This document shows, in pieces, positions 48,201 through 60,850 of a DNA stretch of 64,000 nucleotides (its first letter is position 1; the number at the start of each line of letters is the position of its first letter). The position numbers and the translations under genes are program-made. Source of the DNA: Sphagnum magellanicum. Taxonomy: Eukaryota; Streptophyta; Sphagnopsida; Sphagnales; Sphagnaceae. A model generated the notes under the pieces. That model saw nothing but the letters and a program-made list of their open reading frames with translations. It made no database searches and had not been told where the DNA came from. The stretch spans positions 17,815,897-17,879,896 of the forward strand of contig CM038916.1 of NCBI GenBank assembly GCA_021904315.1, in the 5' to 3' direction.

Positions 48201-48899
48201 AGGCGGATCTGCCAGGTAAGCACTCACTAGGCAAACCTGGCTATCACCTTGTCCTAGGTCCCTTTATTTTATTATTTTATTATTTTATTTTATTTCCTAT
48301 TCACACACAACAGCACACCCCAGACGCTGCTGACAAGCTTTGGCCTTGCTGACAAGGCGTTGGCACTGGGCAGTACCCCAAATCAAGCCCAATGAGGTTA
48401 AAAAAATTTCATGTATGCTGCCCATTTTGCAAAAACCTTTCATTTTGCAAAAACCTTCATACCTTGCCAAAGGTTTTGGCAAAATGGACTTAGTAGCCTT
48501 GTGGAATGGAGAACCCACCAAATTCCGTGTCTTTTGGGTCTTGTGCTCTAGTAGGAGGTTATGTCCATTTTGCAAAAACCTAGCTCAACACTTCCGGAAC
48601 TAAAGAATCCCCAGGACACTTTGGAAAATGAAACGTGCATTCCATTTTGTGAAATGCCATTTGTCATTTATTTTTTCCCCATGATGATGCCTCCCAGATA
48701 TCATAAGGGGGGAAAAAAAATTTAAAAAATCGGCCATGGGCATTACCAGAATGCAAACCCTAAACCCTAATTCCAATTCTTGCATGAGCACTCACAGCCT
48801 TGGGCATTATTCAAGGGTTGGGTGTAATGTGATAGTACTTGTTATTGGGTCTTGCCAAAATGACTTGGGTGCGATATTAAGTAGTAATGTGATTTTGGT
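48201..48899. repeat. Gene-free stretch with repeated ATTTTGCAAAAACC words
   Basis: The word attttgcaaaaacct occurs three times (about 48424, 48442 and 48570) with an inverse relative aaaggttttggcaaaatgg at about 48468. A (TTATT)n-like run lies at about 48270-48295. A telo-box-like aaaccctaaaccctaa lies at about 48757. Confidence 0.5.
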
Positions 48900-49225
48900 T
48901 TTTGTTGCCCTTGCCTACCAAGGCAAGGATATGGAGTTTAGACTCAATTATAGAGTACAGTAGCTTAAGGGATTTTGGCCCCTAGGCAGGTAGTAGGTCT
49001 ATTTTTATACAAGGATTCTTAAAAGATGCTATTTTGGCTTGTGTTGAAACTTGAGATTAGATATAGAGTTATGATAATCTTGAAGGATTTGGTTTCTTTC
49101 AGAGCATTTTTTTGAAGATTATATATTTTTGCATGGTGAATTATTTGAATTTTCATAATTCTTCTTTTGCCTTAAGATACTTTTTTATGTAAATGGCAAG
49201 GCCAAGACACACACCCCTTGTTATG
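48900..49225 (+). repeat. Dispersed repeat, copy 1 (copy 2 at 61945-62300)
   Basis: About 320 bp match 61945-62300 in the same orientation. Shared text includes cttgcctaccaaggcaaggat/cttgcctctgaaggcaaggat, agcttaagggattttggccc, tattttggcttgtgttg and cataattcttcttttgcctt. No coding potential is present. Confidence 0.75.
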
Positions 49226-49254
49226 TGTGCACGCGGTTGCAATTCTCTGAGCTA

Positions 49255-50065
49255 ATAATGTTATCAATAAAGTCACCTTGTCTTTGGGCCCTAGTTTGAC
49301 TCTTTAATCCCCAATTTGTGGGTAGCATGTGTACTGTTTTGCATCCTGACTTGTAATTTAGTCCCCAGTTTTGACAAAACTGGGGTCCAGTAACCCCTGT
49401 TTGGGGGGTACTTTACAGGTAACCCTATAAGTGATTTGGATGTGTGCTTGTTTGTTTTTGTGTGTGTGATTTCTAATGAGAACAATTACGTGTTCACTAG
49501 TTTTTGGCTATTTGCACACACTTTTGATGTTTTGTTCTTTGGCCTTCTTTACCTAGACACTATACTTTGGGAACCCTTAACTACGTACCATGGTACTTTG
49601 GCAGTTTCAACACCAATTTTCAAATTAAAAAAATTCCAAAGAAAAAAAAAATTGTGAAGGAAAATTAATTGAATGTTCAAGAATATTCTATTAGCGAAAT
49701 GAAAATTTCAAAATTAGTTAATTAATAGACAAAATTGTGTTGAAGCTGTCAAGGTAACTACCATACTTGAAAGCAAGAAGGGAGAAGCTTTCCTCTTTTA
49801 CTGAAGATTGTAGGAGTTTGTTAGCTGTAGTACCTACCTCAGTTTGATCCCTAATTTTGTAGTGTACTCACAGTCAACCCAATATTTTATCCCCAAACTA
49901 GGAATGCAATTGAGCCTAGGGATTAGTTTCTAATTGAAGTGGTTTATTTGAACTACAATTCACAAAGTCAAATTTGGAATATTTGTCTAGCAAAGTCACC
50001 CTCTATGTGGGACCTAGTTTGATCATCTATTCCTTATTTCATTCTTAAGTTTTCTATAGTGATAT
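49255..50065 (+). repeat. Mixed dispersed repeats
   Basis: A 65-bp phrase (aaagtcaccttgtctttggg, ccctagtttgactctt) at about 49270 recurs at about 49993 (aaagtcaccctctatgtggg, acctagtttgatcatc). The block 49560-49780 matches 26800-27010. There is also a short palindrome, ccccagttttgacaaaactgggg, at about 49362-49384. Confidence 0.55.
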
Positions 50066-50149
50066 AGTTAGCAAAATTGGGTACCATTTCATGAAACTAG
50101 GTATTAGTTTAAAACATTTCCAAAATCTTATTTTGACAAGGCTCAATTT

Positions 50150-51110
50150 AAATGAAGAATTTAAGAAGTGTTCAATTGTATCATTGCCTCAAGTGTGAAC
50201 TCATTACCCAACTAATTTCTTTTTTCAAGTGTTTTTTAGTATTCAATATAGCTTGCACCATAATTCTAAAACTTATGAAATGCCTTCCAAGAAATCCCCC
50301 TCATCCAAGGCTTTCCAACAATACGAAGAATGCACCCCAAATTTCCCTAAAATTTTTTGTTTTTTTTTTTAAAAAATATTTTCTTTGAAAAAATTAATCA
50401 ATTTTCAATAACCAATGTACAATAGGTTGAAGTTTTTAAAACCATCTCAATGCAGTCTTACACATCAAAGGCTTTCTAACAATAGCAAGTGCATAGTGGA
50501 GTGCATTGTGGTTTGGGAGAACTTAACATGACAAACAAAACAATTAAACAACCTTCATTGATATATAGATATTAATGTGACATATGCCATTTGTGCAAGT
50601 GTGAACATGATTATTTTCAAGTGTGAATAGGACCTGGACAATAGAACCCAATTTTGAAATTAATTTTTAAATTTTAAATTAATTTCTAATGATATAAAAT
50701 ATTCAATATTTCCTTCTCCTTAGGTTTTAAAATTACAAAATTATCTCCCAAAAAATCCCATTCATCAAAGGTTTTCCAATAGTACCAAGGTTTTACCGCA
50801 ATTTGTATTTTAATCATATTGTTGAATTGTTTACAAAATTGTTCAATATTCAATAATTATTGCACTTTTAGGTCTAAACATTACAAAATCACCTTGTGCA
50901 CCCTTGCTCGTTGAAGGCTTTCCAACTATGCCAAGAGCATGCCAAAAGGTGCTATGGTTAGGGAGATTTCAACATGACAAACAAAATAAACAAATAATCT
51001 TCCTTAATAGATATATTAATGTGGCCTATGCCATTAACCCAAATGTGAACATGACCTTGATTATAGAGCTCAATTGTGAAAAAAAAATGTTAAAATTTTA
51101 ATTAATTTAT
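50150..51110 (+). repeat. Tandem repeat, about 430-bp unit, about two copies with extra partial ones
   Basis: The phrase catcaaaggctttccaacaat occurs near 50303, 50465, 50752 and 50912. The following text, cttaacatgacaaacaaaac, gatatattaatgtggc and atgccatt, is shared between about 50520-50640 and about 50965-51065. Old and non-coding. Confidence 0.6.
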
Positions 51111-51499
51111 AGCACTAATAGAAAACAAATTTTCTTTGACATGAATTTTTAATTTTAAAAAAATTAATTAAAAAATTGTCAAAAAAAAAAACCCCCTATC
51201 ATTTTGGACAAGTCAATTTTAACATGTCCATTGTGAATGGGTGGTCATTTTGATTGGTGGGGAAATGGATCATTTGATTGGTCATTTTGACTAATTAAAT
51301 TTTATTTTATTTTATTTTTAATAATATTATTACAATGGTGGTTAGGTCGACAAAAGTAAGTAACGATATTACAAAACGAACATGTGAGCATGAACGTGAG
51401 CCTATGAGCATGAGCCTATGAGGAAGAATGAATATATTTGGAATATTTTAATGATAGGGATAGAATATTTTCAAAATATCCTTATGCCACATAGGAATG

Positions 51500-51830
51500 A
51501 CATGGAAATTATTTTTCCACATATACATGGATGAAAGTTGAACATAAATGAAATTTTTGGATGATAAATGCAAGTACACAAATTGTTTGGATGAAAGATT
51601 CAATAGGGTGAGATGTATGGATGAAATTAATTCCAAAACAATTATGTTGAATGAAAACCACATATACATGGATGAAAATTACAAAAATGATGAAATATCT
51701 TAATGAACTTTTGGATGATAATTGGAAGTAGATGAATTATTTGGATGAAATTTTTTTTGACTGGTTGAATGTTTGGATGAAAGTAATTCCAAAATATTTA
51801 TGATGAATGGAAATTATTTGAATCACATAA
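51500..51830 (+). repeat. Tandem repeat, about 150-bp unit, two copies
   Basis: Both copies carry acatatacatggatgaaa, tttttggatgataaatg/cttttggatgataattg, gtttggatgaaa and taattccaaaa. Copies run about 51520-51665 and 51662-51825. The core word is tggatgaaa. Confidence 0.65.
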
Positions 51831-52154
51831 TTTTCGTGTCTAACTTCATATGCAAAAAAAGGTGTCAAAGGTGAAACTTGAAGGAGCTTCATTACAATGT
51901 AAAAAGGTGAAATAATAAATTGTGTAAATTAAGTTGAATCACACAATAAGTCAAAAGTAAGAAGTCCACATAATGATGTAATGGGAAAATGCTTGAGAAA
52001 TTAATGAGTTGTGCACTACACACATTATGTTGAAAAATATTTTTATTTCTACAACAAAATGCATTTCAAAAGAATAGAACCCATGTAACAATCTTATTTA
52101 ACAATTATTTAATGACATTGCAACCTAATTTATTTCCTAAACTTTGTCATGATC
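51831..52154. other. Gene-free AT-rich stretch
   Basis: Nothing beyond AT-rich sequence is visible. Confidence 0.4.
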
Positions 52155-52460
52155 CACTAGTAAAAATCCTATCATTTACAACCATTCCTTGTGCGACTAT
52201 GTGCAATTAAATGTTGCCTACAACTACAAATGGTTACCTATGTGACTATTTTTCAAATTTGGATGGATTTTGGTCTTCTTTTCAACTAGTTGCAACTATG
52301 ACATATCTCATATTTTCAATAGGTTGATTTTTCATGATGTCTTTATATTTTTTACAACATCATATATATGTTTAGTTACACATGCAACCAAAATAATCAC
52401 ATTATAATTGCATAAGGTATGTATGCTACCTAGTAGTCACATGTATAGATTATTTAGTAA
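52155..52460 (+). mobile_element. Left end of a second CACTA element, right end not found
   Basis: CACTAGTAAAAATC at 52155 matches the inverted right end of the complete element (CACTAGTAGAAATC). The next 250 bp have the same subterminal vocabulary: gtgcgactatgtgcaatt, acaactacaaatggttac and ttcaactagttgcaacta. No matching ACTAGTG end with an atc target duplication was seen to the right, so this copy is probably truncated. Confidence 0.6.
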
Positions 52461-52479
52461 TACATATGTATTACATATA

Positions 52480-52535
52480 TGTATATACCTACCTACCTAC
52501 CTACCTACCTACTTACTTACTTACTCTACTACATA
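52480..52535 (+). repeat. (CCTA)n / (CTTA)n microsatellite
   Basis: Eight or so uninterrupted acct/acta units, then (ctta)n. It lies immediately right of the truncated CACTA end. Confidence 0.85.
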
Positions 52536-52604
52536 ACCTATCCCCTTTCCCCTATGCACTTCCACCTAATTTGAAATGAGTGGATTGGAACTCAACATAA
52601 ACTA

Positions 52605-52915
52605 CACCTTCACTGAATATATTAAGTGGTGGCTATTAATGGACCACTTCCACCATAGACCCACTACAATTCCACCGCAATATGGAGCATAATGGATTCT
52701 TAATGGCATGGATAATTGAAACCATTGGGTTGTGACTATTGGTGGACCATTTCCATTATATCTCCACCACAACTCCAAATCACTATGAAGTATAGTGGAT
52801 TCTTGGTGGCATGAAGATTGCAAACCACTGAGTAACTAATGACTATTAATGGACCACTTCCACCACAACCCCACCTCACTATGGGGCATATATAGTGGAC
52901 TTTTAAATGGTGGCA
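52605..52915 (+). repeat. Tandem repeat, about 115-bp unit, three copies
   Basis: Each copy contains ctattaatggaccacttcca, ccacaaccccac, atggagcataatggattctt and ggtggcatg. Starts are near 52625, 52735 and 52845. Confidence 0.75.
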
Positions 52916-53569
52916 TGAATATTTGTTTACAATTATATTGTTTATCTAAGGTATTTTTTAAAAATTTAACTTGTGGGTACTCTTTCCATGGGTTGAGGTT
53001 TCATTGGCCCTTGTGAAAAACTATTACAATTGTACCAAATGAATATTGCACATTAATTAAATTATACACTTCACTTATTACTCCCAACCTTTCTATATAT
53101 ACATGTGAAATACACACACACACACACACATATATTACTCGACAATTTCAACGTTACACAAGCTTTAATGCAACTACAACACATAGATTATAACACAAAG
53201 TGCAATTGCCAATTCATATTTATAAGGTGCTTGAATATTGCTTTAATTTTTATTTGGATGCCCATAAATATTCACTACAATACTTCAATTTGCTTCAATC
53301 AAGTACATTGTGTTCATCCTAAATGTTATGTACTATCCATTCTATTCATCCAATTATTGCTCCCACATGATGGCACCACCCTCCCTTAGCCATAACCTTG
53401 GCATTATATATATTTATTTATTTATTTGATCCATGTGCCTTGATGTGCATAGATAGATGTCCCTTGAATTTACGCCAAAATAACTAGCTAGTTGTTGGCG
53501 TTTATTGTCCATGCAACTACCTTTTCTTCAAATGAACATGATTACATATGGTGTTGCATTGCCCTAAAA
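52916..53569. other. Gene-free stretch with a (CA)n run
   Basis: A (CA)n microsatellite lies at about 53112-53130. The rest is AT-rich without a recognisable ORF. Confidence 0.5.
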
Positions 53570-55380
53570 CTCCATATTGGGCAAATAATATAATCTCATT
53601 ACCATGTTCTCTATAACAATTACAAGAAGTCTAGGGCGTACCTTTCTTCTTGTCCTAATTATAAAGAACATGGTTGGGAGTTTCTCTTTTTCTATGAATT
53701 GAACATTCATGGGAAAAGTACCCCACAATAGTTTGGCATGCCCCATTCCATTTGTAAATCGCTTCACATTATTAAACTTCGGGTGTCATTGGGATGTTTG
53801 TTAACTTTACTTTATGTTGATTCCACTATAGTATAATATCCATTTCCTAGGCTTTTAATATACTAACCCACTTAATCTAGTCCTTTTGATCAAGTTTTCA
53901 AAAAAACATGTCTAAGTTGTGGTTCTAACAACAACTCCCCCTTGTATATTGGTTGAATTGGTCAAAATGTTCCACCTCCATATTGCCAACCTTTTCATAT
54001 ATTTATGACATTGGGCAAATCAAACGTCCCATGACATACACTTCAAGTTGGTAATGTAGAAAAATCTTTAAAGGTACATATGCCTACCTACATCCAACCA
54101 ACACACATCAAATGGACGATAACACTAATGACCCTTTGTAGACCTAGACCTTACAATGTGCATTGAGAAGCCATACCTTAAGAAGGGTTACATGTCTGGA
54201 ACATATATCAAACCACATGTACATGTACATGATAGCGTAGAAGTTGCCCACCTTAATTGCAATATCATTTTTCATCATCACCTTCCACTCCAAAAAAATT
54301 GTTTGACCCATGCGCAATTTTACATCCAAGCATTCAATTTATGTAACAAGTACCTCCTCCCCACCGTCCCCACTATTAGCACAACAAGTCCAATCCAATG
54401 GGCACCCAACAAAAAATAGAATCTCATTACCACGTTTGCTACAACAATTAAATGAGGTTTAGATGTGTACATCTCCTCTTGTCCTTGTTATAGAAAACAT
54501 GGTGTTGAATTTATGTTCTTTTATGAATCGATCAAACATTCAATAGAAGATTACCCAAAGAAACATGTTATATATTCCATGGCTCGAACACATAAACTCA
54601 TACTAATTAACACTACTAGTATACTAAACCTACAATTTCATAAAAAATATACTAGTTAATTTTTTGCTATATGTCCAAATCTACATGTACACTTTTAATC
54701 TAAGTTATGCACCTTTTTGACTTCTAATATTGACACCCAAACCTTATTCCAAAAATTATCGACCTATAGTATATTTGTTGAATTGGTAAAAATGGTGAAA
54801 TTACACATTGTCAACATCCAACCCTATCTTTGTGGGATTGGCATGTCAGATGTCCCATGATGTACATGTTCAAGTTGGCCTTGGTGGAAGAAACCCCTTT
54901 TAAAGGTACACATGCCATGCTACACATTTGAGGACTATGTACACGTGACCATTTGTTGAACTAGACCTTGTAATCTACACCAACAAATCATTATTCAAGA
55001 AAGTTATGGGAAAAACACATGCATACCAAACCATGTGGCCGCATGATAAGGTGGATATTGCCCAAATGTAATGTATATCACTTTTGATCATCACCTTCCA
55101 CCTTAGAATCATAGTCTATTTGACACATTAACAATTCTACATCCACATGTTCAACTTCTATGGCAAGTACCTCCTCCCCACCTTCCTCATTATACGATTG
55201 TGCAATATTATTGTTAGGTCCCACATCCACCACCAAGCCACCCTCTTCACCATTGGTGTCCACCTTTAAAAAATAATTCTTCAACTTCAGCCACCACTCG
55301 TTTGGCACAAGGCTCCTTTTGCAACAACACTCACCTATCACCACCTCTAATTGTGTCTCGCACAAAAAACACTTGCATTA
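53570..55380 (+). repeat. Old direct duplication of about 0.85 kb with decayed coding flavour
   Basis: Copy 1 (about 53575-54400) and copy 2 (about 54415-55370) share, in order: aatctcattaccatgtt, ctctataacaattac, ttcttgtccta, acatggt, atttatgacattgggc or tgggattggcatg, gtcccatgacatacac, cttttaaaggtacacatgcc and ttttcatcatcaccttccac. Divergence is high. Some stretches are protein-like on the plus strand (VEFMFFYESIKHSIEDYPKK) and one on the minus strand (a 95-codon acidic frame at 55078-55365), but I cannot name a product. Confidence 0.5.
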
Positions 55381-55407
55381 CCATGACATGTTTTGTTAGG
55401 AAACATT

Positions 55408-55427
55408 GGGGGGGGGGGGGGGGGGGG
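55408..55427 (+). repeat. Poly-G run of 20 bases
   Basis: Twenty uninterrupted G, directly followed by ccactagtaattttttttt. It is the second such run in the window (24 G at 5034-5057). Confidence 0.9.
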
Positions 55428-57249
55428 CCACTAGTAATTTTTTTTTAAAAAGTGGGCAAAAATATAGGGTGCAATATATTGGTTGTTAGGTAAAAATTAT
55501 AAGTTAATTAATTAAAAATAGGGTACATTTTATTCAAATAATCAATTTAATTATAATTAAATTATATAATTTGAAATGAGGCATGTAATCATCTGAAATA
55601 ATTAATTATAATTAATATAAGGTGGCTTTAATATGTATATATTTAAAAATAAATAATAATAAGGTAATAAAAAATAGGCTGAATAATTATTTAATACCCT
55701 TTTAAAAATGGTGGTTTCACGCATGTAGATCCCAAGCTTTACACTAAGTATCCCCCTTGGGGAAGAAATGGTGCAACGGTTGAAAACTTGTTCATCACAC
55801 TTGCACTTTAACTAATTATGCTATTTAGTTAGGGTGACTACTTAAGCTAGGTTACGTAACTTAAGTTAGGTGACTAAGGTAGACTAGCTAAGTTCTAAAC
55901 CTTGGTAGGTGTTTAACTTAAGTTAGTTTATGAGCTTGGGTGCCTAGTCTAGGTTAAGTCTACCTACTTACTTAGGCCCTATCTACATATTAAGTCAAAA
56001 TTTTGTTCATTTTGATAATTAACCAAGTTGATTAATTAAAATGAGGAATATAAAAATCAGTAGTCAAAAAGACCATTAGTTTTTTAAAACCATTAATAAT
56101 AAAAAGTGCCAATTTAAGTAGTAGTCAACTTGGATTGCTAGAATCAATTTGTCTAGTAGGACTAATTGGTCAAATTGGCAAATGTCACATTTTGATTTTT
56201 TTTGAACAATTTTGCTAGTTTTTATAAACTATGATTCGTAACAATCACATAAGTTTTGTTGATAAATTTTAATGTCTTTCACTTGGTTGCAATAAAACTT
56301 GTTTTGTAATGATCAAGATTTATTTCTATATATTTGTACTTCCCATAGAGGAACTTCACATACCACAAGCTTCCTCCTAGCCTCCCAAACTTCATAAATA
56401 CCATGGAAAATACACAACTCACCATGCTGGTAAGATTCTTTTGCCACCTTTTATGTTACCTTATTCTATCAAAATTTTAGAATATTCAAAATGGGGATGT
56501 TGAAGCCCAAACTTTTTTTTTGAAAAGAATAATTATTTTTGCAAAAACTACCAACTATTAGTAGTGGGCATTGTGCACATATTCCAATTTACCTTATTTT
56601 CACCTTATATTCATCCACTTGTGTTTATAGGGTTAATGTATTATAAAATAAAATAAATAAATTACCCTTGTCCTCTCCTCACAATAAGGGTAAAGGTTTG
56701 TCATTTAAGTCAATTTTCTATTGGAATTCTTTGATCCCTAATTATACTTTTACTCAACTTATATATTATTTGATAGTATTTATTTACCTTTTATCTAATC
56801 AATGCTTCTTCTTCTTTTTGCTTGAGCATAGGTAGCAAACATCCAAAGAGAGATTTAGCAATAAATTGTTACCTGTTATTAGAACCTGCCCAAAACAATT
56901 TTTAAAAAAAAATTATGGTCTAGTTACGTACAACAACTAGGAATAGATATCTAGTGAAACTGATCCAAATATCTCTTTTTGAGCCCTTTTAGATCTCCAC
57001 TTCCTTTTCATGCACACTTTTCAAAGTCCACATGGAGCCAAAAATTTCATAACCCTTTTAGACAAGCATTCCTTTACATAGGTAACACACTTTTCAAAGT
57101 CCACATAGAGCCAAAAGCTCATAACCCACAAACAAATTCAATATTTATAAGAACATAATTGGGACACATAAAAAAGAACAAACCCCTTCAACTTCCTTTC
57201 CTTCAAAAACAATGCCTTGGGTATTAGATTAGGGGAAAATAAGTAGGAT
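55428..57249. other. Gene-free AT-rich stretch with a TAGG/TTAGG-type tract
   Basis: About 55815-55985 repeats words such as ttaagttaggtgactaagg and tacctacttacttagg. A 40-bp direct repeat (cacttttcaaagtccacatg, gagccaaaa, cataaccc) occurs at about 57014 and 57088. No gene is seen. Confidence 0.5.
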
Positions 57250-58237
57250 TAGGCGTATTTAAGCATGCAAATTGTAACTATCCAATCATTTTTATTCATG
57301 ATTTAATATGGAACAAATGCTTCCGAGTTGAGTGGAATTGAAGGGTGTGTGTTCACCATTTGTTTCAAAGTAAGTTCCTATTGAATTCAGATCCGAATTG
57401 CTCAAGATCCCGAATTGATTACAGGTAAGGGAGTTTGAAGGGAGTTTCAAACTCCTGTAGGCTGAATGGAGGTGATTAGGCAACTTCAATTGTTGAGAAT
57501 GGAGCAACAAGCCAAACAAAACCTACGAGCAAATACCAATGTGAAGCATAGGTAATGCTGTATCATGCTGTGGGACAAGAGATGCTCTTGCGTGTGAGTA
57601 TGTGTACAAAGCACTAGCTGATTTGGTCAGTATACTGGAAGATCTGAATTGGGTAATGCCTTTCGACACAAAATTTTGGACAAAATGAACTTGGCTATAA
57701 CCGAAATCTTGGACAAAACAGGATTTAGCAGCATACATCATTGGCTTTACTGTTCTGAAAGAATGTGAACTGATATGAACTCATGAGCATCTCATTTTGC
57801 TGCAACATAAAGGTTCAAACAGTATGTTATTCACTGCTCAAGGAAAATCCCCCAGGCCTAGATGAGACAAGGAACTCAATGAATATTCCAGGCAATGAAA
57901 CATGTTACACATATTTCACACTAAATGGTGAGAGAAAGATTGGGCTCACTTTCATGGTTGTCTTCTGCCACAAATATGGTGCTAGCATATGTATACACAG
58001 GACTCAGCTTTGCTCCAACCAAATTTATCATATCAATGTTTTGCTCATGAGGTGTAAAACAAACATGGTGTCCTAAATACAGCTACATTCCTCTACATAT
58101 CTATGAGATTGCAACAGAAATCTCCATAACAATGCTGGCCAGAACCTTAAGAGAGGGGCGCCCAAAGTGATGAGCCACCATGACTACAATTGGATTCTTC
58201 TAAAGCCCAGAAAAATCATCTCCCTTCCTTCAAGACT
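57250..58237 (-). other. Probable 3' UTR and downstream region of the SnRK1 beta gene
   Basis: Composition is intermediate and short minus-strand frames exist (for example 57523-57741) but none resembles a known protein. The position directly after the stop codon suggests 3' UTR for at least part of it. Confidence 0.3.
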
Positions 58238-60477
58238 TCACAACATCACAGGCTTGTACAATACGGTGGTGACATATTTTGAACGAAAGCGATTTGTCGT
58301 ACCTAGCACAAGGACAGTGCGTGAAGTTTTACCTTTCTCAACATACAAGTGGTTGAGAATGACATGCTGTGGCCGGGGTAAAGAACCAGTGGTCTCCAGC
58401 ATTTGGGGCACATTTAGCAGTGTCAAGTGCAGGTGAGGTGGCACTGCTGGTGGTTCTTTTGCATACTCCTCAGGACCAGGCATAGGATCATTGTATGAAG
58501 ATTCTGGTGACCGCGGAGGTTCAAACCCTGCAACACTGTCCAAATTTTCTGGAACATACTCCTGCAAACAGAAAATTGCAATTTTGCATGAGAGAAACCT
58601 GGGTTCTCTCAATGTCAATTACAATGAAGGTTCATCTTTAGATTTGGCAGTTCTCTGTAATCATCATTGGAGTTACAGGCAATAGTACAACAGATGCAAT
58701 TCTTTTGTACTTTTTAATGGGCTCATAGAAAGCCTAGCATAGTTCCCTTGTTGTAGATATTTTGGCAATGAGAACTCACTTGCACATCCAGTATGTTGTT
58801 GAAACTGTTGGTATCATCTAAAACTGCAGGCAGATCCAGGGAATGTCTCCACTGGCCATCAACAAAGAACTTAAACTGATATACACCTGAGGGGAGGACC
58901 TTAATCAAGGTGAAATCCCTCCCAGATCTCTGCAGTGGTTGCCTGCACCAAACAAATTCTGTAATTAGATGCTCAAGCAACATGGTGATACTGTTCATAA
59001 CTTATGATAGCTTCTGTTGTGGTAAAACTGACAAGAGCAAAAGAGACAGGGAGACAGGAAGTACTTTGTCGACCAATTATCCCAGGAGCCTATCACTGAA
59101 ACACTGCTGCCCCCATGATTCCACACAATCATGGTGGGTACCCCACGTTCAGCCTCACTGTATACATCTGGTTGTGTGTGAACACCTTGTGGCTGTTGAT
59201 AAACCCCCAGCCCCATCTCATCTGGCTTGGCAATGGGAACCATGGGTACCTGCATAGGTTTCAAGTTAAAATGATGTATGTCAGTCCTCAACTGCACATG
59301 ACATCCCTCAGTGCTGTCACGCAATCAGTTGGTCCAGTTCAAATCAACACCAAAGTCTACCAAACTGCAGATGGCAAAAAAAGTCCACCCACTGTCAACA
59401 TGCAGCAGTGATTGAATCACAGGTGCATGTGACCAGAACTATACATCTTTCTGAGAATGAATGCAACAGCCATGAACTACTTATCTCATGGCAGCTTTTG
59501 TCAGAAAAAAAAGCCAATGACATATGTCACTATAAGCCAGAGCTGAATAACAATGATACACTGAACACACAGCACCATGATCATATGGTCTAGTTTGTTT
59601 TCTAGAAGCTTCAAATAACACAAGCTGTAAGAACTACATCTACAAGCTGAAAGGACTACATGAGTATGACATATTATTAGGTAATTGGTGCAACCTGATG
59701 CTACCACTCCTCTCAACTAATACACCTGACAGCACTTGAGACCTCTTTCTGTTTGTAGGTATCTTTCCCTTTATCACAAGCATATCCTTAAGTATGCTTT
59801 CTCTACCTACATTCTATCTTTGACCTCAAAATCTACCATTTATAAAAAATGCATCATGCCATCACATATCAGCCTTTACTATCCATTGCTATGGCTGGTA
59901 CTAAAAAACTGTAGATAAAAACCCTAGCTCATTGTGGGAATTCAGGCTGACCTAATTACTAACATGACATTGCCATCAACTCAGGATCCAAAGCAGAAGT
60001 GCCCTTACTATGGATTCCAGCAAACAGGTCATGAGTCCTATGATCAGAAGCCAGCACTGACAAGAACTCTTTTACACTTGAGTGCTGGTGGATTTAATTT
60101 TCTGGCTTCAATTGCACATGCCAAAATCCACAAAAATCTCATACCTGGGGTGTGAACATGAGAGGAGATCGAGCAGTGCTGCCAGGGCTGTCAGAAGGGC
60201 TATGGCCCATGGAGTCAGCAGAAGCAACATGAGCAATCCGACTAGGATCTCGTATATTGTTGGGATGATGTTGGTGGTAGTGGTGGTGGTGACCAGAGGG
60301 AGGGACAGCATATTGTGGCAGCTGTTGCCTGTGCACATTCCCACCACCTTGCTGATTCCCATGCCCTCCTCCTCCTCCTCGTCCTCCTCCTCCCTCTGCT
60401 CCTCCTCCTCCTCCTCCTACTGATCCTCCTGCAGCTCCTGGTACCGCTTGCCCCTCACGTCCACTAGTGTTACCCAT
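58238..60477 (-). CDS. AKINB: SnRK1 (AMPK/SNF1) regulatory beta subunit with CBM48 and ASC domains
   Basis: Four exons (60145-60477, 59065-59249, 58780-58942, 58238-58561) give 334 residues, all phases closing. The beta subunit scaffolds the kinase alpha and gamma subunits in the plant energy-sensing complex. MGNTSGRE offers a Gly2 for N-myristoylation as in Arabidopsis beta1/beta2. Residues about 13-47 are Gly-rich and 62-72 His-rich (HHHHYHQHH), making the protein longer than the usual 280-290. The CBM48 domain is about 150-227: [20 protein letters not shown], then [19 protein letters not shown] and [10 protein letters not shown], keeping both Trp of the sugar-binding face. The ASC domain is about 245-334: [30 protein letters not shown], and [17 protein letters not shown] at the end. 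The gene looks intact. Confidence in identity is very high. Confidence 0.95.
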
Positions 60478-60850
60478 TCTGCAACCCTCAAGACCTCTTC
60501 CTTTCCAGGCTTGTCCTATGCAAAGGGAATTGCTGCAGTCATGGGGGAAACCCTAAACCACCACCAAACTACTGCCTTCCCTCATCTCCAATTTGTTCTC
60601 CTTCTCCTTCCTATCACCGCCTCCTGCAACAAAATCACGTACTTGCCCTCCTCCATCAGCCTACTATTTTATGCTCTCTCTCTCTGTCTCTCGCGGCCGC
60701 TGTCCCTCGGGCGCGCGTCGCATTGCAGATCTGCCATCGCGCGCACTTGAGCTCACGAGGTCGACGGACGAAAAGCCAAACAATCTAGTGCACGCGGCAA
60801 TAGGACCGACAATACGCGGCCATAGGGCCCCTAGCCCTGGCGGTTATTAA
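60478..60850 (-). promoter_or_regulatory. Leader and promoter region of the SnRK1 beta gene
   Basis: This is the most CG-rich patch of the right half (gcggccgctg, gcgcgcgtcg at about 60695-60720). On the minus strand it has a (GA)n-type tract at about 60675-60695 and a telo-box-like ggtttagggttt at about 60548-60560, 70-80 bp before the start codon. The abrupt change to AT-rich DNA at about 60850 marks the likely promoter edge. Confidence 0.45.

Noticed and set aside
55430-55450. A third CACTA end at CACTAGTAATTTT
   Set aside because: Only the first eight bases match. The GCGACTA subterminal words are absent.
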